DNA from: Hemerocallis citrina
Taxonomy: Eukaryota; Streptophyta; Magnoliopsida; Asparagales; Asphodelaceae
Length of the DNA stretch: 64,000 nucleotides
Reading direction: 5' to 3'
Assembly (NCBI GenBank): GCA_017893485.1
Contig: JACEHZ010000207.1
Location: 496,001-560,000, forward strand
The notes beneath the pieces are model-generated. The model was not told the DNA's origin and searched no databases. It saw nothing but the letters and a program-made list of their open reading frames with translations. A program made the position numbers and the translations under genes. Numbering within the stretch: position 1 is the stretch's first letter; every line of letters starts with the position of its first letter. Below are positions 30,991 to 43,578 of the stretch, piece by piece.

Positions 30991-31139
30991 AATAAAATAT
31001 TTAAATTTTAAAATAAATTAAGTATGAACACGTGCTTTACACATATAATTTTGCCGCTTAACAATTTGATGCTAAAAAGATACCCATACTTCTCAAATAT
31101 TGAGCGGGGAAAAAAGAAAAAGAAAAAAACAATCAAAAC

Positions 31140-31340
31140 CCTCATCTTTTCCCGATCCAAAACAGAAGAGAAAAAATGAAGGAAAAAAACAAACTCCCCT
31201 TCTATAATTTTACAAATAACTCTTTATACTCTTCTTCTCTCCCTTCCCTCTCTCTCTCTCTCTCTTCCTCCGAGATCCCAATCTCTCTCCTGCTCTGCAA
31301 TCGAAGCCGCCATGTCTTCTGCAAACAAAGGTATCATTTT
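31140..31340 (+). other. Gene-start-like exon (5' UTR plus seven codons)
   Basis: A CT-repeat-rich leader (31230-31300) precedes ATG at 31312, which opens MSSANK and reaches a donor (AAAG|GTATCA) after 19 nt. This is the usual look of a plant first exon followed by a long intron with 'TTTGATTTGGGTTT'-type sequence. No second exon is recognisable before the duplicated block at 33723, so the gene is either truncated or wrongly suspected. Confidence 0.35.
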
Positions 31341-33722
31341 TACAGCCCCTTCTTTCTATTTTTTCTTTTGATTTGGGTTTGAATCGAACTAGATCTTCTG
31401 TTGTTACTCATCTGATTTGTAAAAACCCATTAAAAGAATCTTTTTTCGAGATTGTAATTGGGTTTTTAGGTTTATATCAGTTGTTGAATCTAGATATCGA
31501 AAACCCTAGTTTTTTCCCCTTTTATTTTGGTGAAAAAAGTTAATTATACTGTTTTCTTAACCCTAGATATTGGAAACAAGAACTGAATCTAATTTAATTA
31601 GACTGTTTTAAATTATTTTTCTTTTTCTATTGTTGTTTACACACAAGTAACATATGTTTTTGTGGTGGTTGCTCTTTTTGGGGTATATTTAATTTTGGGT
31701 TTTTGGGATAATAGAAAATTTGTTGGTGAAGAGAGTTGAAGTTAGTTAAGTGAATTTTGGGGTTTTGCGGATGAAAAACCCATTAAAAAAAACAGCTAAC
31801 GAGAATTGTAAGGAAGAGCAAAGCTTGCATGTGTGCTATATATCTATATCAATAAAATTTTGACAAAAGGGTTTAAGTTAATCAATTTTGAATAATTTCT
31901 AACTGCGGGTTAGGGGAAGAGTGTTTGTCTACCTATGGTTCCCCGTGTATGCATATACTAAAGATGAACATCCACAACATGGGTTTTAATGAGATTTGCA
32001 AATTTTACATTTCCACGCCATCCATGATCATCTCCATATCTTAAAACATCTTAGAGAAAGATATATCAAAAGCCCTAATCCAGTACAAATAGATCAAAAA
32101 TGAAACTCAGTTTCCTGTTAAGTAAAGCCATCTTTTGTAAGGTCAGTTGATAACTTGATACATAAGTTTAAGTTCCAGGAAATATTTTTATACATGAGTC
32201 TGTAAAGAAATGTATTCCATCATGAATGATTTAATAGGCCAACGGACCAAGGAAAACCTGTGTAAATTATTTTCAAGAAACCTCTATACACATTTGCACA
32301 TGAACAAAGATGATTAAATTTGCATCAAGAATAGTATGCAGTAAGTCAAAGCGTGCCTCTACTAACAACCTGCACATACCCTGCTAGAATTCCCACTTTC
32401 TACTTCAAATAAAACAGATTGCGGACCTGGAGATGAAGCCCAACGCCCACTGATACATCAAGATTGTCCTTTTATCAGCTCTATGAGAAAACAATATATT
32501 TATACAAACCTCAAAGTCAAGTAGATATGCGTGTTCATAAAATAATCCAGCACGAAAGTATGAAAACAAATGAATAGCCAAACCAGAGTTCTAGAGTTGA
32601 CAATTAGAAATTGTCAGCCGGCTAGGATTAAGATGTGTTAAGATGTTATGTAAACAGGAATAATAAAAGCTGAACTAAAAACTTAACCAAAAGTTTGACC
32701 ATTATAGATGGAAGATCATAATCTGCTTGCCAAGTGCATAAGCATAATCATGTGCACAACGAACTTCAATAAGGTATTTAGTTTAAAACAGATCCTTTGC
32801 ATAACTATACATTATCAAGACCTAATGAAGAAACCTTGTTGGGTTACATTTAGCAAGTCATATTCTAACATGTCTTCCATCCTTGTTCAGAATAAATATT
32901 GTATCTGTATGCTAGCACAGTAAGGGACATCGCAAAAGATAGTGACTCAGGTACAATGGGCACTGTTGCAAAAAGCCATCTATACATAATAACAGACTGC
33001 ACGCATATGCAATACATTTTATGATTTGTTGTCTTTACAAGAGCTGTAATCCCATTACCAGATAGTGTTGACACATTATACATTTTCATCTTACTATAAT
33101 TGAATTTGCTATTAGTGTTTCATAATAAGGAATACAAGATTATGCATATATAGGTTCTGTACTCCACATATGCTGCATATGCAGTTGGACAGCAAAGAAA
33201 ATCACATAATTAATTGCTCTTGTAATCCATACAAATGAGTCAAAATGCTAGGTTGCAAAGATGTCTTCAAGACTCCGAACAAGACTAAATCCCTACTCAT
33301 TTGACAATATAGAAATGTACCTAAACAACTAAGGTACCAAACTTATAATAAGACTAGACAGGGTCAGGCTTTCAAGCAAATAAATATGTAAATTAAACTT
33401 ACAGAATGACAGGGTGACAGGCTCGCAATATATGATATGCTTGCTACTTTTCATAGTTATTTTGAGTTGCTTTTATTTATCTGGGAGTACTGATCATCTC
33501 TATGTTTTAGCTAACTGATTAAGGTTGGATGTCAATTCAATTCCTTCATTTAGCTTTTGTAGATGTATTTCAAGGATGTTTACTTTTAATGATGTTATTA
33601 GCATTATATACCTTTGACTGTTCTCCCCCAACAACGTTTCCTTTGAAACTAGAGGAAATTCTCCCACTGTTTGGGTAAATTGGAATATTTTTGCATCTAA
33701 CTAGAGCATTCAATGACAAGCT
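31341..33722. other. A/T-rich noncoding region, possibly an intron
   Basis: No domain, repeat array or LTR end is visible. A short open stretch near 32420-32450 (ADLEMKPNAH) is isolated and not recognised. The right edge at 33723 is the sharp start of the duplicated block. Confidence 0.4.
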
Positions 33723-34746
33723 ACTGGTTTGGAGACCCTGTCCTTGCACGAATTTCAAAGCAAAAAAATGTGAGTTTTTGGTTATTATTAGGGGAGTTGG
33801 GTGAGTTTGCAGTTTGCACTTTTGCACGAACATTAAAGCGTAGATGTTTGATTCCGAATACAAGGGGGCTATAGAAATAGTTATTTTGCGATTACTTTTG
33901 AGTGGTATTATTACGAACACTTTGAGATTATGAAACAATATAGTAACTTTATTGTAGGTGGAGAAACGAGATTCATAGTAGGAGAATTATCGAAGTTCTA
34001 TTCTATTAGGGTGGAGTTGGTTGTGGAGTGCACTCCTCCATTAAAAAAATATGTCTTGCTGCCGAACACTTGATTTTTTGCTAAATTCGGTTGAGAAAAT
34101 TATGGACAAGACAAAATTTGACCTGATTTTTTTGTACTTTGAAGCTTGAGGCGGGAAGATTTGGTTTACAATCGTCCGTTGCTATAGAGGGAATTACTAA
34201 ATTATATCATGGAACACTTTTGTTTTTGTTTGGTGAGCATAAATATGTTTGGGAGAGATAAATTAGGTTGTCAATGCTAACATTATAAAATAAAACAAGT
34301 GTTGACAACTAATCTCCGAAAATCAATGATAATTTTGTCTTCTAATATATGTGGATCATGCTTGTATGTTCTATTATCGAAATAGTTTAACACAAAAATT
34401 TGTATCATAATATCTGTCGTCTTATAAACTCTCTGGAAATTCTAATCTTTAGTTTAACATCAAATGTAATCAATGTTGAGCTATTGGAGAAAATCAAAAT
34501 TGATAAATATGAAAAAGTAAGAACATTGGAACCCAAGCAATGATTCAGAAAATCAAGGAGGGCAATTGATTATTATGCCACCGAGTGAATATTCTCAAGT
34601 TAACAATACTACTTTTGTTTGAATGATTACAAGGTCTGTGACTTCGACTTTGAATGACTTCGGATTTTTTTCATGCTCAAGTGAAAGATTTCATGCTCAA
34701 GTGGGAGATGACAAGATCAATTGAGCTAAGATGAAATTAAGGGTGG
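33723..34746. repeat. 1-kb unidentified sequence, second copy of 6778-7799
   Basis: Near-identical to 6778-7799 and again ending exactly at a Tat-C 5' LTR. The left flank here (host-like) differs from that at 6778 (old family M LTR), so 33723/6778 is the left limit of the duplicated block. Confidence 0.8.
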
Positions 34747-35288
34747 TGATATGGCTAAAAATAAGGGTTAAATTGGAACCGTCCAAATTAGGCGTGAATC
34801 TCAAAGCTCAAAGGTAAAATGGTAATTTCACCTACAAACGGGTTCGAAATGGTAATTCCGACGAACGGATCCGTCTTAACTGGGTGAGGGTTCCAACCCG
34901 CAAGAAATCTAGCCCGGCTGGATAGAATTAGGGTTTATGATTTTACTTAATCAACGACCCTGATTCCTTCTATCCATTCACTGGGAAGTAGGGATTTGAT
35001 CTTATCCCGAAACTGGTCCCTAAGGCAGCTATAAATACCACCCATCCCCCACTGTTACCAGGTAATCAATCTTTTGCCAATCAAAGTTCTTTATAATCTT
35101 TCAGATTACTGACTTGAGCGTCGGAGGGTGCGTCGCCCTGACCAACCCCGGTGTTTCGCACTTTTTGCAGGTCAACGGCGGGAGATCACGGTCAAATTCC
35201 GGCAAGAGGTGTTTCAGGTTTGACTATTCAACATCCTAAGAATCCACAAATCTATCTGTTTGCCCCCACACCGATTTCAGCGGCAACA
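34747..35288 (+). mobile_element. 5' LTR of Tat-C2
   Basis: 542 bp, TGATATGGC...GGCAACA, with TATA box at 35030. It differs from 7800-8367 by a deletion of about 28 bp near 34855 and scattered substitutions. An intact primer-binding site (TGGCGCCGTCTGTGGGAA) follows at 35292-35309. Confidence 0.9.
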
Positions 35289-35358
35289 GATTGGCGCCGT
35301 CTGTGGGAAAGACGAATAGCCATCCATCCTCTTCCATCGGTTAAGATCACCTCCAGCC

Positions 35359-36276
35359 ATGCCTCCCAGGAAACTGAGATCTAGATGGTCCAACCGTGGG
35401 CCCACTCCTCCTCAACCACAACCGGAGGTCCCCCTCCAAACCGTCCAGCAGCAGGGACAACTCCCTCCTCAGCCTAATCAGCCCCTGCAGCAGGAGCAGC
35501 CTCCTCTTCACAACCCTCAGCCCCAGCAGGCTCAAGTCGGGCCCCAGAATGCCGGTACTGGGACCTCTCGTCCTCCTCCTCAGAAGCAAACTCTTCTCCG
35601 CGACCACATCTCCGTACATAACCCTTCAACCGACTCCATAGCATCTCATAACCCTCGGCCTTCAGAAAACCTCCGTAACATCCTCGTTAACCGGCAGAAA
35701 TAAGAGGACCTTCGCCACTGTTTGGATGAAAGGCGGGCCTGTGAGGGAGCCTCCCGCTCAGAACTTCCGAATGAGCGATCTCCTCGTAGCTGCGACCACA
35801 GGAGGTCACCTCTTCATAAGAGGCCAAGGAGTCCCCTGAGTATCGTCGAAGAAGGCATCATTCTCCCGCTGGTCGGCAGCCCCAGAGGAACGAGAACGGA
35901 CCTATCACCCGAGCTGAATTCCAACAGTTCCAGGCTACAATCTTGCATGCCCTCAATTTCCCACCAAACAACAATAATAATGCTCAAAGGGTTCCCACTC
36001 CTCCGCCGGTTCAAAGCCCTCGTCATTGGTCTCTAAGTCCTCCTCAAGCTCCGAGCCACCGCCGTCATAACCCTAGTTCTCGCCATTCTCCGAGCTACCA
36101 TCGCCGAACCCCACGCTCCCCTTCCTACGAAGACGAGTCCAGCGGCTCACCTGGGTACTGCCGAAGGGATGATGCTGTCTACCGCCGTCTCCACGAGATG
36201 GAGAGGCGCCTCGGCCAACTTGACAGGGAAGAGGAGCTAAGAGGGAGGGCCCTCCGTCCAAGCAGACCTCCGTTCT
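35359..36276 (+). pseudogene. Tat-C2 gag N-terminal part
   Basis: Same start and Pro/Gln-rich N-terminus as Tat-C1. A TAA at 35701 ends the first frame after 114 codons, and a 1-base deletion near 35826 shifts the Arg-rich region. Homology continues to 'PSRPPF', where the sequence jumps to RT. The gag core, knuckle and protease are therefore missing. Confidence 0.85.
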
Positions 36277-38259
36277 ACAGAGTAATGCCCTTCCTGCTGA
36301 AAAATGCCGGTGCAACCTACCAACGCCTCGGCAAGAATCAAATCGGGCGGAACATGGAGGTGTACGTCGATGATATGCTGGTGAAAAGCATCCAGGGGTC
36401 CGACCATGTTGCTGACCTCCAAGAAGCCTTCGACATATTGAGGAAGCATAGCATGTGACTAAACCCAAATATGTGTGCATTCGGGGATCTGAAAAGCTCC
36501 TGGGCTTCATGGTCAGTCAGAGGGGGATCAAAGCCAATCCCGAGATCAAAGCCATACTGGACATGGCTCCTCCTACAAGTGTGAAAGAAGTACAGAAGCT
36601 TACAGGACGCCTCGCGGCTATCGGGAGCTTCCTGTCCAAGTCAGGGGAGAAGTGTCTTCCTTTCTTCAAAGCCCTCAGGAGGGCTAAGGGCTTTGAGTGG
36701 GGTCAGCAGCAGCAAGAATCGTTCGACCAACTGAAAGCCTATCTGGTCAACCCCCCACTACTCAGCAAGCCTACTCCCGGGAAAACACTCTACCTCTACC
36801 TCGCTGCCTCCGAGCAAATCCTCAGTGCTGTCCTAGTGAGGGAAGAAGACAAGGCTCAGAAGCCTATCTATTATGTGAGCAAGGTTCTCAGAGATGCCGA
36901 GCTCCGCTATTCGAGATTGGAAAAGATAGCCTACGCCTTGGTAATGGCAGTCAGGAAGCTCCGTCCTTATTTTCAATCCCGCTCGGTGGTCGTCCTTACC
37001 GACCAGCCCTTCAAGCAAGTCCTGCACATGCCCAAGACCTTCGGGCATCTAATGATGTGGTCGATCGAGCTAAGTCAACATGACATATCTTATCAGCCTC
37101 GGACTGCTATCAAGGCTCAAGCCCTCGCCGAATTTATAGTAGAAAGCACCATCCCGGAAGTAAATCAAGCAGCAAATGGGCCGCCCATCTGGACAGTGTA
37201 TGTAGATGGGTCTTCTTGTGCCGAAGGGAGCGGAGTCGGAGTCATTCTAGCAGGCCCAGATGATTTCGTTCTCCAATACTCCCTCCGCATCAACTTCAAA
37301 GCTTCCAACAACGAAGCTGAGTATGAGGCCCTAATAGCAGGCCTGGGTATGTCTCGCAAGACAGGGGCGCAACGTGTCCGAATATTCAGTGATTCGCTGC
37401 TGGTGGTTAATCAGGTCTTAGGAGACTACGAGGTGCGAGACGACCGAATGGTTAAGTACCTAGCCAAGGTCCATAGTCTCATGGCTTCGTTCGAAGAGGC
37501 ACAAATCCAGCTAATCCCTAGAGAAGAGAACTCCCAAGCAGATGCCCTATCAAAATTGGACTCCTCTTGTAGCGCCCGAATTTCCAATATAAAATTTAGA
37601 AAATACGTGGCACTTTCCCAGCGATCCACTTCAATGTAACAATATACATAGACCAAAAACTCAAGTCATTTTATTCCAAATTCTTATTACAATATTCTTT
37701 TTCAATTGCAACGGAAATACAAAACACCTTAAAATACATTTAACTGTTACAACCCTTTCTCCTTACAAAATTACCCAAGGCTCTATTATAACACTCATAA
37801 AATCCAAAGCTACCCCAAGCATCCAAGCTCCCAACTCTAAGCAGCTACCTGTAACACATGAGGCTAGAGTTGAACCCTAACCCCCAAACTAAAGGGGTCA
37901 GCCATAAATGGTGTGAGTGATATAAACAACAAACATAAATAAACAATAAACATAAATTCTCGAACAACATGTACTGAACAAAAATACATAAACTGAACAT
38001 GTAATGTGCAACAAGAAACGATAGGCCAGTACAAGCGTGAAGTCAAGTCGAGAAACAATACCAACGATCAAGTATCCATCAATCAATCACTCTCAAAATA
38101 GTACAGCTCAACTGCACTGTACAGTCGACTGTTTAACGAACCAGTCGACTGTTCTGAACTAACAGTAATCCTCACATCTCAGAATGTGTCCAACCATCAA
38201 TAAATTTCAATACCACGATGTATGTCCAATCAATCGATCACCAATAATGCCATAGATCG

Positions 38260-38720
38260 GATACCCATATATCCATCTACAAAAAAAACTAAAGATAATA
38301 TAGATCGAATACATACCCGGTATGCAATCACTAATAGTGACTCTTACACTGACGAACATATCCATCTACAAACAAACTAAGAGGGTATAGATCGAATACG
38401 TACCCGGTATGCAATCACTATAGTGACTCTTACACCGACGAACATATCCATCTACAAACAAACTAAGAGGGTATAGATCGAATACGTACCCGGTATGCAA
38501 TCACTATAGTGACTCTTACACCGACGAACATATCCATCTACAAATAAACTAAGAGGGTATAGATCGAATACGTACCCGGTATGCAATCACTATAGTGACT
38601 CTTACACCGACGAACATATCCATCTACAAACAAACTAAGAGGGTATAGATTGAATACGTACCCAGTATGCAATCACTGTAGTGACTCTTACACCGACGAA
38701 CATATCCATCTACAAACAAC
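38260..38720 (-). repeat. 86-87-bp tandem array inside the solo LTR
   Basis: 'ATATCCATCTACA' recurs near 38268, 38357, 38444, 38531, 38617 and 38703, with 'GGGTATAGATCGAATACGTA' and 'TGCAATCACTATAGTGACTC' in each unit. The latter contains the palindrome TCACTATAGTGA. Copies are highly similar, so amplification was recent relative to the LTR. Confidence 0.93.
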
Positions 38721-38759
38721 TAAAGACTGAAAGGACACTCAAGATTATGAAGAACTCCT

Positions 38760-39365
38760 CAGGACCAGTCGACTTATGCGATAGTAAGTCGACTGCCCCG
38801 AGAACCAATATCCAAGATTATAACAAGTGCTATAAGTCGACTTAATAAACCATCAGTCGACTTACCCGGGACAATTACCAATAATTCTCAAGAACATTCC
38901 AAGTGTTAACAGTATAAGATGACTTATAAAAACATAAGTTGACTTATCAACAGTATAAGATGACTTATAAAAATCATAAGTAGACTTATCAAAACATAAG
39001 ATGACTTATAAAAATCATAAGTAGACTTATCAAAACATAAGATGACTTATAAAAATCATAAGTAGACTTATCAACAGTATAAGATGACTTATAAAAATCA
39101 TAAGTAGACTTATCAAAACATAAGTCGACTTAAAAGGGGACATAAGTCGACTTATAAGAACATAAGTCGACTTATAAAAACATAAGTCGACTTACCCGAG
39201 AGAAATTCTACGATAACTTTGAAAAATAAATTCTAAGTGTACCAGTCGACTGAAAAGGGTCTAAGTCGACTGTCCAGAACAGATTTTCAAGAAAAACTAA
39301 AGATACAGCAGTAGAGTCGTACCAGTCGACTGAATCGTAGACCAGTCGACTGTCGGCCTACAAAT
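38760..39365 (-). repeat. Cluster of GTCGAC-centred palindromes
   Basis: CAGTCGACTG, AAGTCGACTT and mixed forms occur about a dozen times between 38760 and 39365, plus two near 38122 and 38143. Part of the cluster is a decayed tandem array (CATAAGTCGACTTATAAAAA and variants with AGATGACTT or AGTAGACTT). Similar palindromes lie at 60860-61640. Confidence 0.85.
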
Positions 39366-41959
39366 TACATAAATTAGGTCTGAATACGAAAATCAAGACT
39401 GGAGTTTTCTAAAGATTCATTGCTTAGGGAATTTACTCGTATTTAGTTAAAAGTGACAATCTCAAGATGATCCACATTATGGATACAATACTAAATTCTC
39501 ATGTTCTCAATTCCTAAATCTTCCATTAGGGTTTCTCAATTCTTTCACAAATCATAACCAAGATCTGATTATATACACAAGATCCAGATGTTCATACATC
39601 CGATCAAACCATACTTGAATCTTAACATGTTTTCGAGCAACAAGGAATTTGTTAAACAAGATCTACTAACATTCATGGATTTTACATGCATATTACGAAT
39701 AATAACCATGGCATCGATCACACACAAGATACGAATACATCAAACAAAACAGCACGCAATCACACACACAAACAAAACCAAGTTCATATCACTCACCTTT
39801 TTGAATCAAGAAAATCCACAAAAAGCCTTCCTTTGCTAGATCCAAAAACTTCTTCTTCAATCACCAAGAGAATAAGAGATTTAATAAAATCTGAGTTGTG
39901 CAGTGAATGACGGCTGCAAACTATCTTATATAGGCCGGGAATATCATTTTTAGGGTTTAGGAATACATTTACAAAATAGTCCTTTCAAAATATAATTTTA
40001 CATATATAGTTCTTATCCTTGGAAATTCAATAAAAATCATTTAAATTAGGATTTAATAGTAAAATATACTCATTAATCTCAATTGGTACAGTTCAAAATG
40101 TCCAGAAAATACATTTTGCATTTCAACCCCTAAAAATGTCAATTTTGCAAAAAGGTCCTTCTTTCTCAAAATTTGCAAATAGTACTAATTAATTTCAGAA
40201 AAATTTGGAAAAATACTAAATAAATCCCAAATAATAAATAATGATTTTTCATAAAGGAATCTTAATTTTTCAAACTTCACAAAAGTCATTTGCACGTGTT
40301 TTGCACGTGTACAAAAGATAAATCTTTTAGAAAATATCAATTAAATCCTCAAAATTCATTTAAATTCATTTTCAAATAATAAAAATAATATTTGAAAATA
40401 CGGGGTTCTACACCTCTTCCCTCCAAGGTCTCGAGCAGACCATCCTAATCGAAGTACTCCTAAGGCCGAGCATCGAAGAAGAAATCCTCGACTCGATGGA
40501 GTCGCCACCTGTTCAGCTCGAGGATAATTGGATGAAGCCTTTGATTGAGTTTCTCAGAGATCGGAGCCTTCCTCAAGATCCTAAAGAAGCCCGTCGAATC
40601 CGAACGAGAGCAGAGCGGTACACCCTCGTTGAAGGGGTCTTGTACAAACGCTCCTACACCCATGTAGATAGCCGACTCTACTTGAGATGTCTCTCTCCCG
40701 AAGAAGCCTCATATGCCCTCCAAGAACTCCACGAAGGCACAAGCGGAGCCCATTCAGGATCAAGGTCCCTCACTAGGAAAGTTTTGAACTACGGGTACTT
40801 CTGGCCGACCCTACTTTGAGATGCCGAGCAACATGTCCGGTAATGCAGCCCCTGTCAGTAGTTCTCCAACATCCGCCGCCTACCCCAAGCACAACTTACA
40901 TATCTCTCAAGTCCAATTCCCTTCGCAATGTGGGGGATGGACTTGCTAGGTCCGTTCCCACCAGCTGCAGGCTAGCTCAAGTTTCTAGTCGTGGCAATCG
41001 ACTATTTTTCTAAGTGGATCGAGGCCGAACTACTGGCTACTATTACTGAGAACAAAGTGCTGCAGTTCTTTTGGAAAAATGTCATCTGTAGGTTGGCGTA
41101 CCTCGAGTCCTGATAACAGATAATGGAACACTGTTTACAGGGGCAACATTCCCATCTTTATGTGAAGACCTCGGCATTCAGCAATGCTTCTCCTCCGTCT
41201 CCCATCCTCAGTCCAATGGTCAAGTAGAGAACGCCAACAGGCAGATCCTCTCCAGCATCAAGTAGAGACTAGATATGTCGGCCAAAGGCTTATGGGCAGA
41301 ACAACTTCCTAACGTATTGTGGAACTACCGCACTACGAAACGGACCCCCACAGGAGAGTCGCCCTTCAACCTCACCTATGGGTCCGAGGCTGTAATCCCC
41401 TTAGAAGTTGGTTTGTCATCCCCTCGCCTTATTGCCTATAATGAAGAGCAGAACGCCAAAGAGCTCCGAGCGAACTTGGACCTGATCAATGAGCTCCGTG
41501 AAAGAGCTTCAATTTGCAAGCAAAATTATCGGAGAAGAATTGAGCAGACCTACAACAAAAGGGTCTGTCCTACAGATCTCAAGGAGGGGGACTTAGTCCT
41601 CAGAAAGCTAGCCATCTCATTCCCCAGTTAAAAGAGCAAGCTAGCCCCGATTTGGGAACGACCATACAAGATCTCCAAAGTAGTTTGGCCCGGAGCGTAT
41701 CGTCTTGAAGACCTTGAAGGCAGAGATATACAAAGAACTTGGAACCCCGACCATTTACTGGAGTACCAAGAGGGTGTTTGAACGCCTCTCCGAGTACCTT
41801 CAAATGTCGAACCATTCCTATTTTTTAATTTGTACTTGCTTCTTTATTTTCTCATTGTAATAACGGTTTGCAACTTAGAAGAGGCCGATTAGCAGTTATC
41901 AATAAAGAACTTCTTTTCCCTCATAATTCTCTTGTGATTATTTTATCTCTCTGCTTAAG

Positions 41960-42765
41960 AACTTTAATGACACTTGCTCAAACGATGCGTTCGGAGTCCA
42001 AAACTTGGCTCGATTCCGCTTCGCAGGCTCGCTCTTAAGCGAGCTAGAAGTGGTTCGCCATTCGGAACTGCTCCCACAACCGTTGAAACTTACTTGAATG
42101 ACATGTTCGGAGTCCAAAACTTGGCTCGATTCCGCTTCGCAAGCTCACTCTTAAGCGAGTTAGAAGTGGTTTGCCATTCGGAACTGCTCCCACAACCATT
42201 GAAACTTACTCGAACGACGTGTTCGGAGTTCAAAACTTGGTTCGATTCCGCTTTGCAAGCTCGCTTTTAAGCGAGCTAGAAGTGGTTCGCCATTCGGAAC
42301 TGCTCCCACAACCGTTGAAACTTACTCGAACGACGTGTTCGGAGTCCAAAACTTGGCTCGATTCCTCTTCGCAAGCTCGCTCTTAAGCGAGCTAGAAGTG
42401 GTTCGCCATTCAGAACTGCTCCCACAATCGTTGAAACTTACTTGAATGACGTCTTAAGCGAGCTAGAAGTGGTTCACCATTAGGAACTGCTCCCATAACT
42501 GTTGAAACTTACTCAAACGACGCGTTCAGAGTCCAAAACTTGGCTCGATTCCGCTTCGCAAGCTCGCTCTTAAGCAAGCTAGAAGTGGTTCGCCATTCGG
42601 AACTGCTCCCACAACCGTTGAAACTTACTCAAACGACGCATTCGGAGTCCAAAACTTGGCTCGATTTCGCTTCGCAAGCTCGCTCTTAAGCGAGCTTGAA
42701 GTGATTTGCCATTCGGAACTACTCCCACAACCGTTGAAACTTACTCAAACGACGCGTTCGGAATC
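41960..42765 (+). repeat. 116-bp tandem repeat array, Tat-C2
   Basis: Units with 'GAGTCCAAAACTTGG' at about 41994, 42110, 42226 and 42342, then a unit shortened by a deletion near 42450, then about 42530 and 42646, ending in the fused unit at 42763. Homologous unit by unit to 14380-15228. Confidence 0.92.
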
Positions 42766-43375
42766 CAAATCATTTGGCTGGATAACTGACAAAGTTTCTA
42801 CTACTATACTAGACATAGGAGAAGAGTACTTGGAGGAGCTAACCTTTGGTTTTTATGGTTTGTTTAAAGTTGAAGTAATTCTTCAAGAGGCTGCTCTCCA
42901 CTACAAGAAATTGGCTTCTCTTACAATTCGCAGTGGCTCTAATGTGGGGGAGGCTGCAAAAACCATAGCGCTGCTTGTCAATCTCAAAATTACATTCCGT
43001 GCCTATAAGAAGGAAGATTTGCTTCTGATTTTGAGTAGTTGTCAAAAGTTGGAGGAGTTGTACTTGAATGAATGCCCCATTGCTTCACTTGGCTGGATAA
43101 CTGATGAAGATATTCAGGCATACATTCCCAAGCGACTTGCATTCCGAGAGGCGTATTGGAGAAAAACAACTTTCTCCCCAAAGTTCGCGCAAGATCTTGA
43201 TCAGATGGCTCAAATTTGGCCACGACCAAAAAACGACAAGATAGCATTTTCTCGTGATCCACACCGTCTTCTACATCAAGATCCACGCAGAACCTTCAGA
43301 TGGACGCCCCAGATAGTGCCTCGTCCCTTGGATTCCAAAGCTTGGCTCGACTCCACTTCCACTTCTCGCTCATAA
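42656..43375 (+). CDS. Chimeric ORF: repeat-derived N-terminus plus captured F-box/LRR-like fragment (second copy)
   Basis: 239 codons, same length and frame as 15120-15839. The LRR part keeps 'HYKKLASLTIRSGSN' and 'LLILSSCQKLEELYLNECP'. Compared with the first copy I count about eleven amino-acid differences and only a few silent ones in the captured part, close to what neutral drift gives, so the open frame may simply reflect youth. The first flanking direct repeat carries one C-to-T change (CATTTGGCTGG at 42771). Whether any protein is made is unknown. Confidence 0.6.
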   Translation: MARFRFASSLLSELEVICHSELLPQPLKLTQTTRSESKSFGWITDKVSTTILDIGEEYLEELTFGFYGLFKVEVILQEAALHYKKLASLTIRSGSNVGEAAKTIALLVNLKITFRAYKKEDLLLILSSCQKLEELYLNECPIASLGWITDEDIQAYIPKRLAFREAYWRKTTFSPKFAQDLDQMAQIWPRPKNDKIAFSRDPHRLLHQDPRRTFRWTPQIVPRPLDSKAWLDSTSTSRS

Positions 43376-43578
43376 GCAAGTAAAAAGTGGTCGGCCCTTT
43401 AGAAGTACTACAACCACAGATGACTAACAAAACACACAAGTCCAAAAGAGGGAACAAATCAAATTACAAGACTTGTACTTTTCTCTACAATGAAGTTACA
43501 AGAGTTAAAAAGCCAAAATTACAAGACCGACTCCTCGTACTTAGACAAGATGCAAAACTTGGAAAACAAAAAACTACT

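Larger units (their letters stand above)
37568..40412 (-). mobile_element. Solo LTR, 2845 bp, inserted in Tat-C2 aRH/integrase spacer
   Basis: Ends TGTAG...CTACA with perfect 5-bp target duplication CCTCT (37563-37567 and 40413-40417). Tat-C1 has the uninterrupted site. On the minus strand it starts TGTAGAACCCC and has 'CACGTGCAAAACACGTGCAAA' near its left end, resembling the family M LTRs (TGTGATACCC..., TGTAATGCCC...). It contains an 86-bp array, GTCGAC-palindrome clusters and a minus-strand TATA (TATATAAG, about 39921-39928). No internal region remains, so it arose by LTR-LTR recombination. Confidence 0.92.
36277..41781 (+). pseudogene. Tat-C2 pol: RT end, RNase H, aRH and integrase, split by a solo LTR
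   Basis: After the deletion junction come 'YRVMPFLLKNAGATYQR' and YVDD (36363-36374), a TGA near 36456, then a long open frame (to about 37567) covering RNase H (TLYLYLAASEQILSAVLVRE) and the archaeal-type RNase H with all four acidic positions recognisable: YVDGSS, NNEAEYEAL, FSDSLLVV and ADALSKL. Integrase resumes at 40413: His-His (HEGTSGAHSG), CSPC, 'TDNGTLFTG' and the catalytic Glu (41227-41229), then GPY/F-like 'PYKISKVVWPGAYR', ending at TGA 41779. Stops near 40817, 40843 and 41263 and frameshifts break integrase. Tat-C2 keeps the integrase Glu that Tat-C1 lost. Confidence 0.88.
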
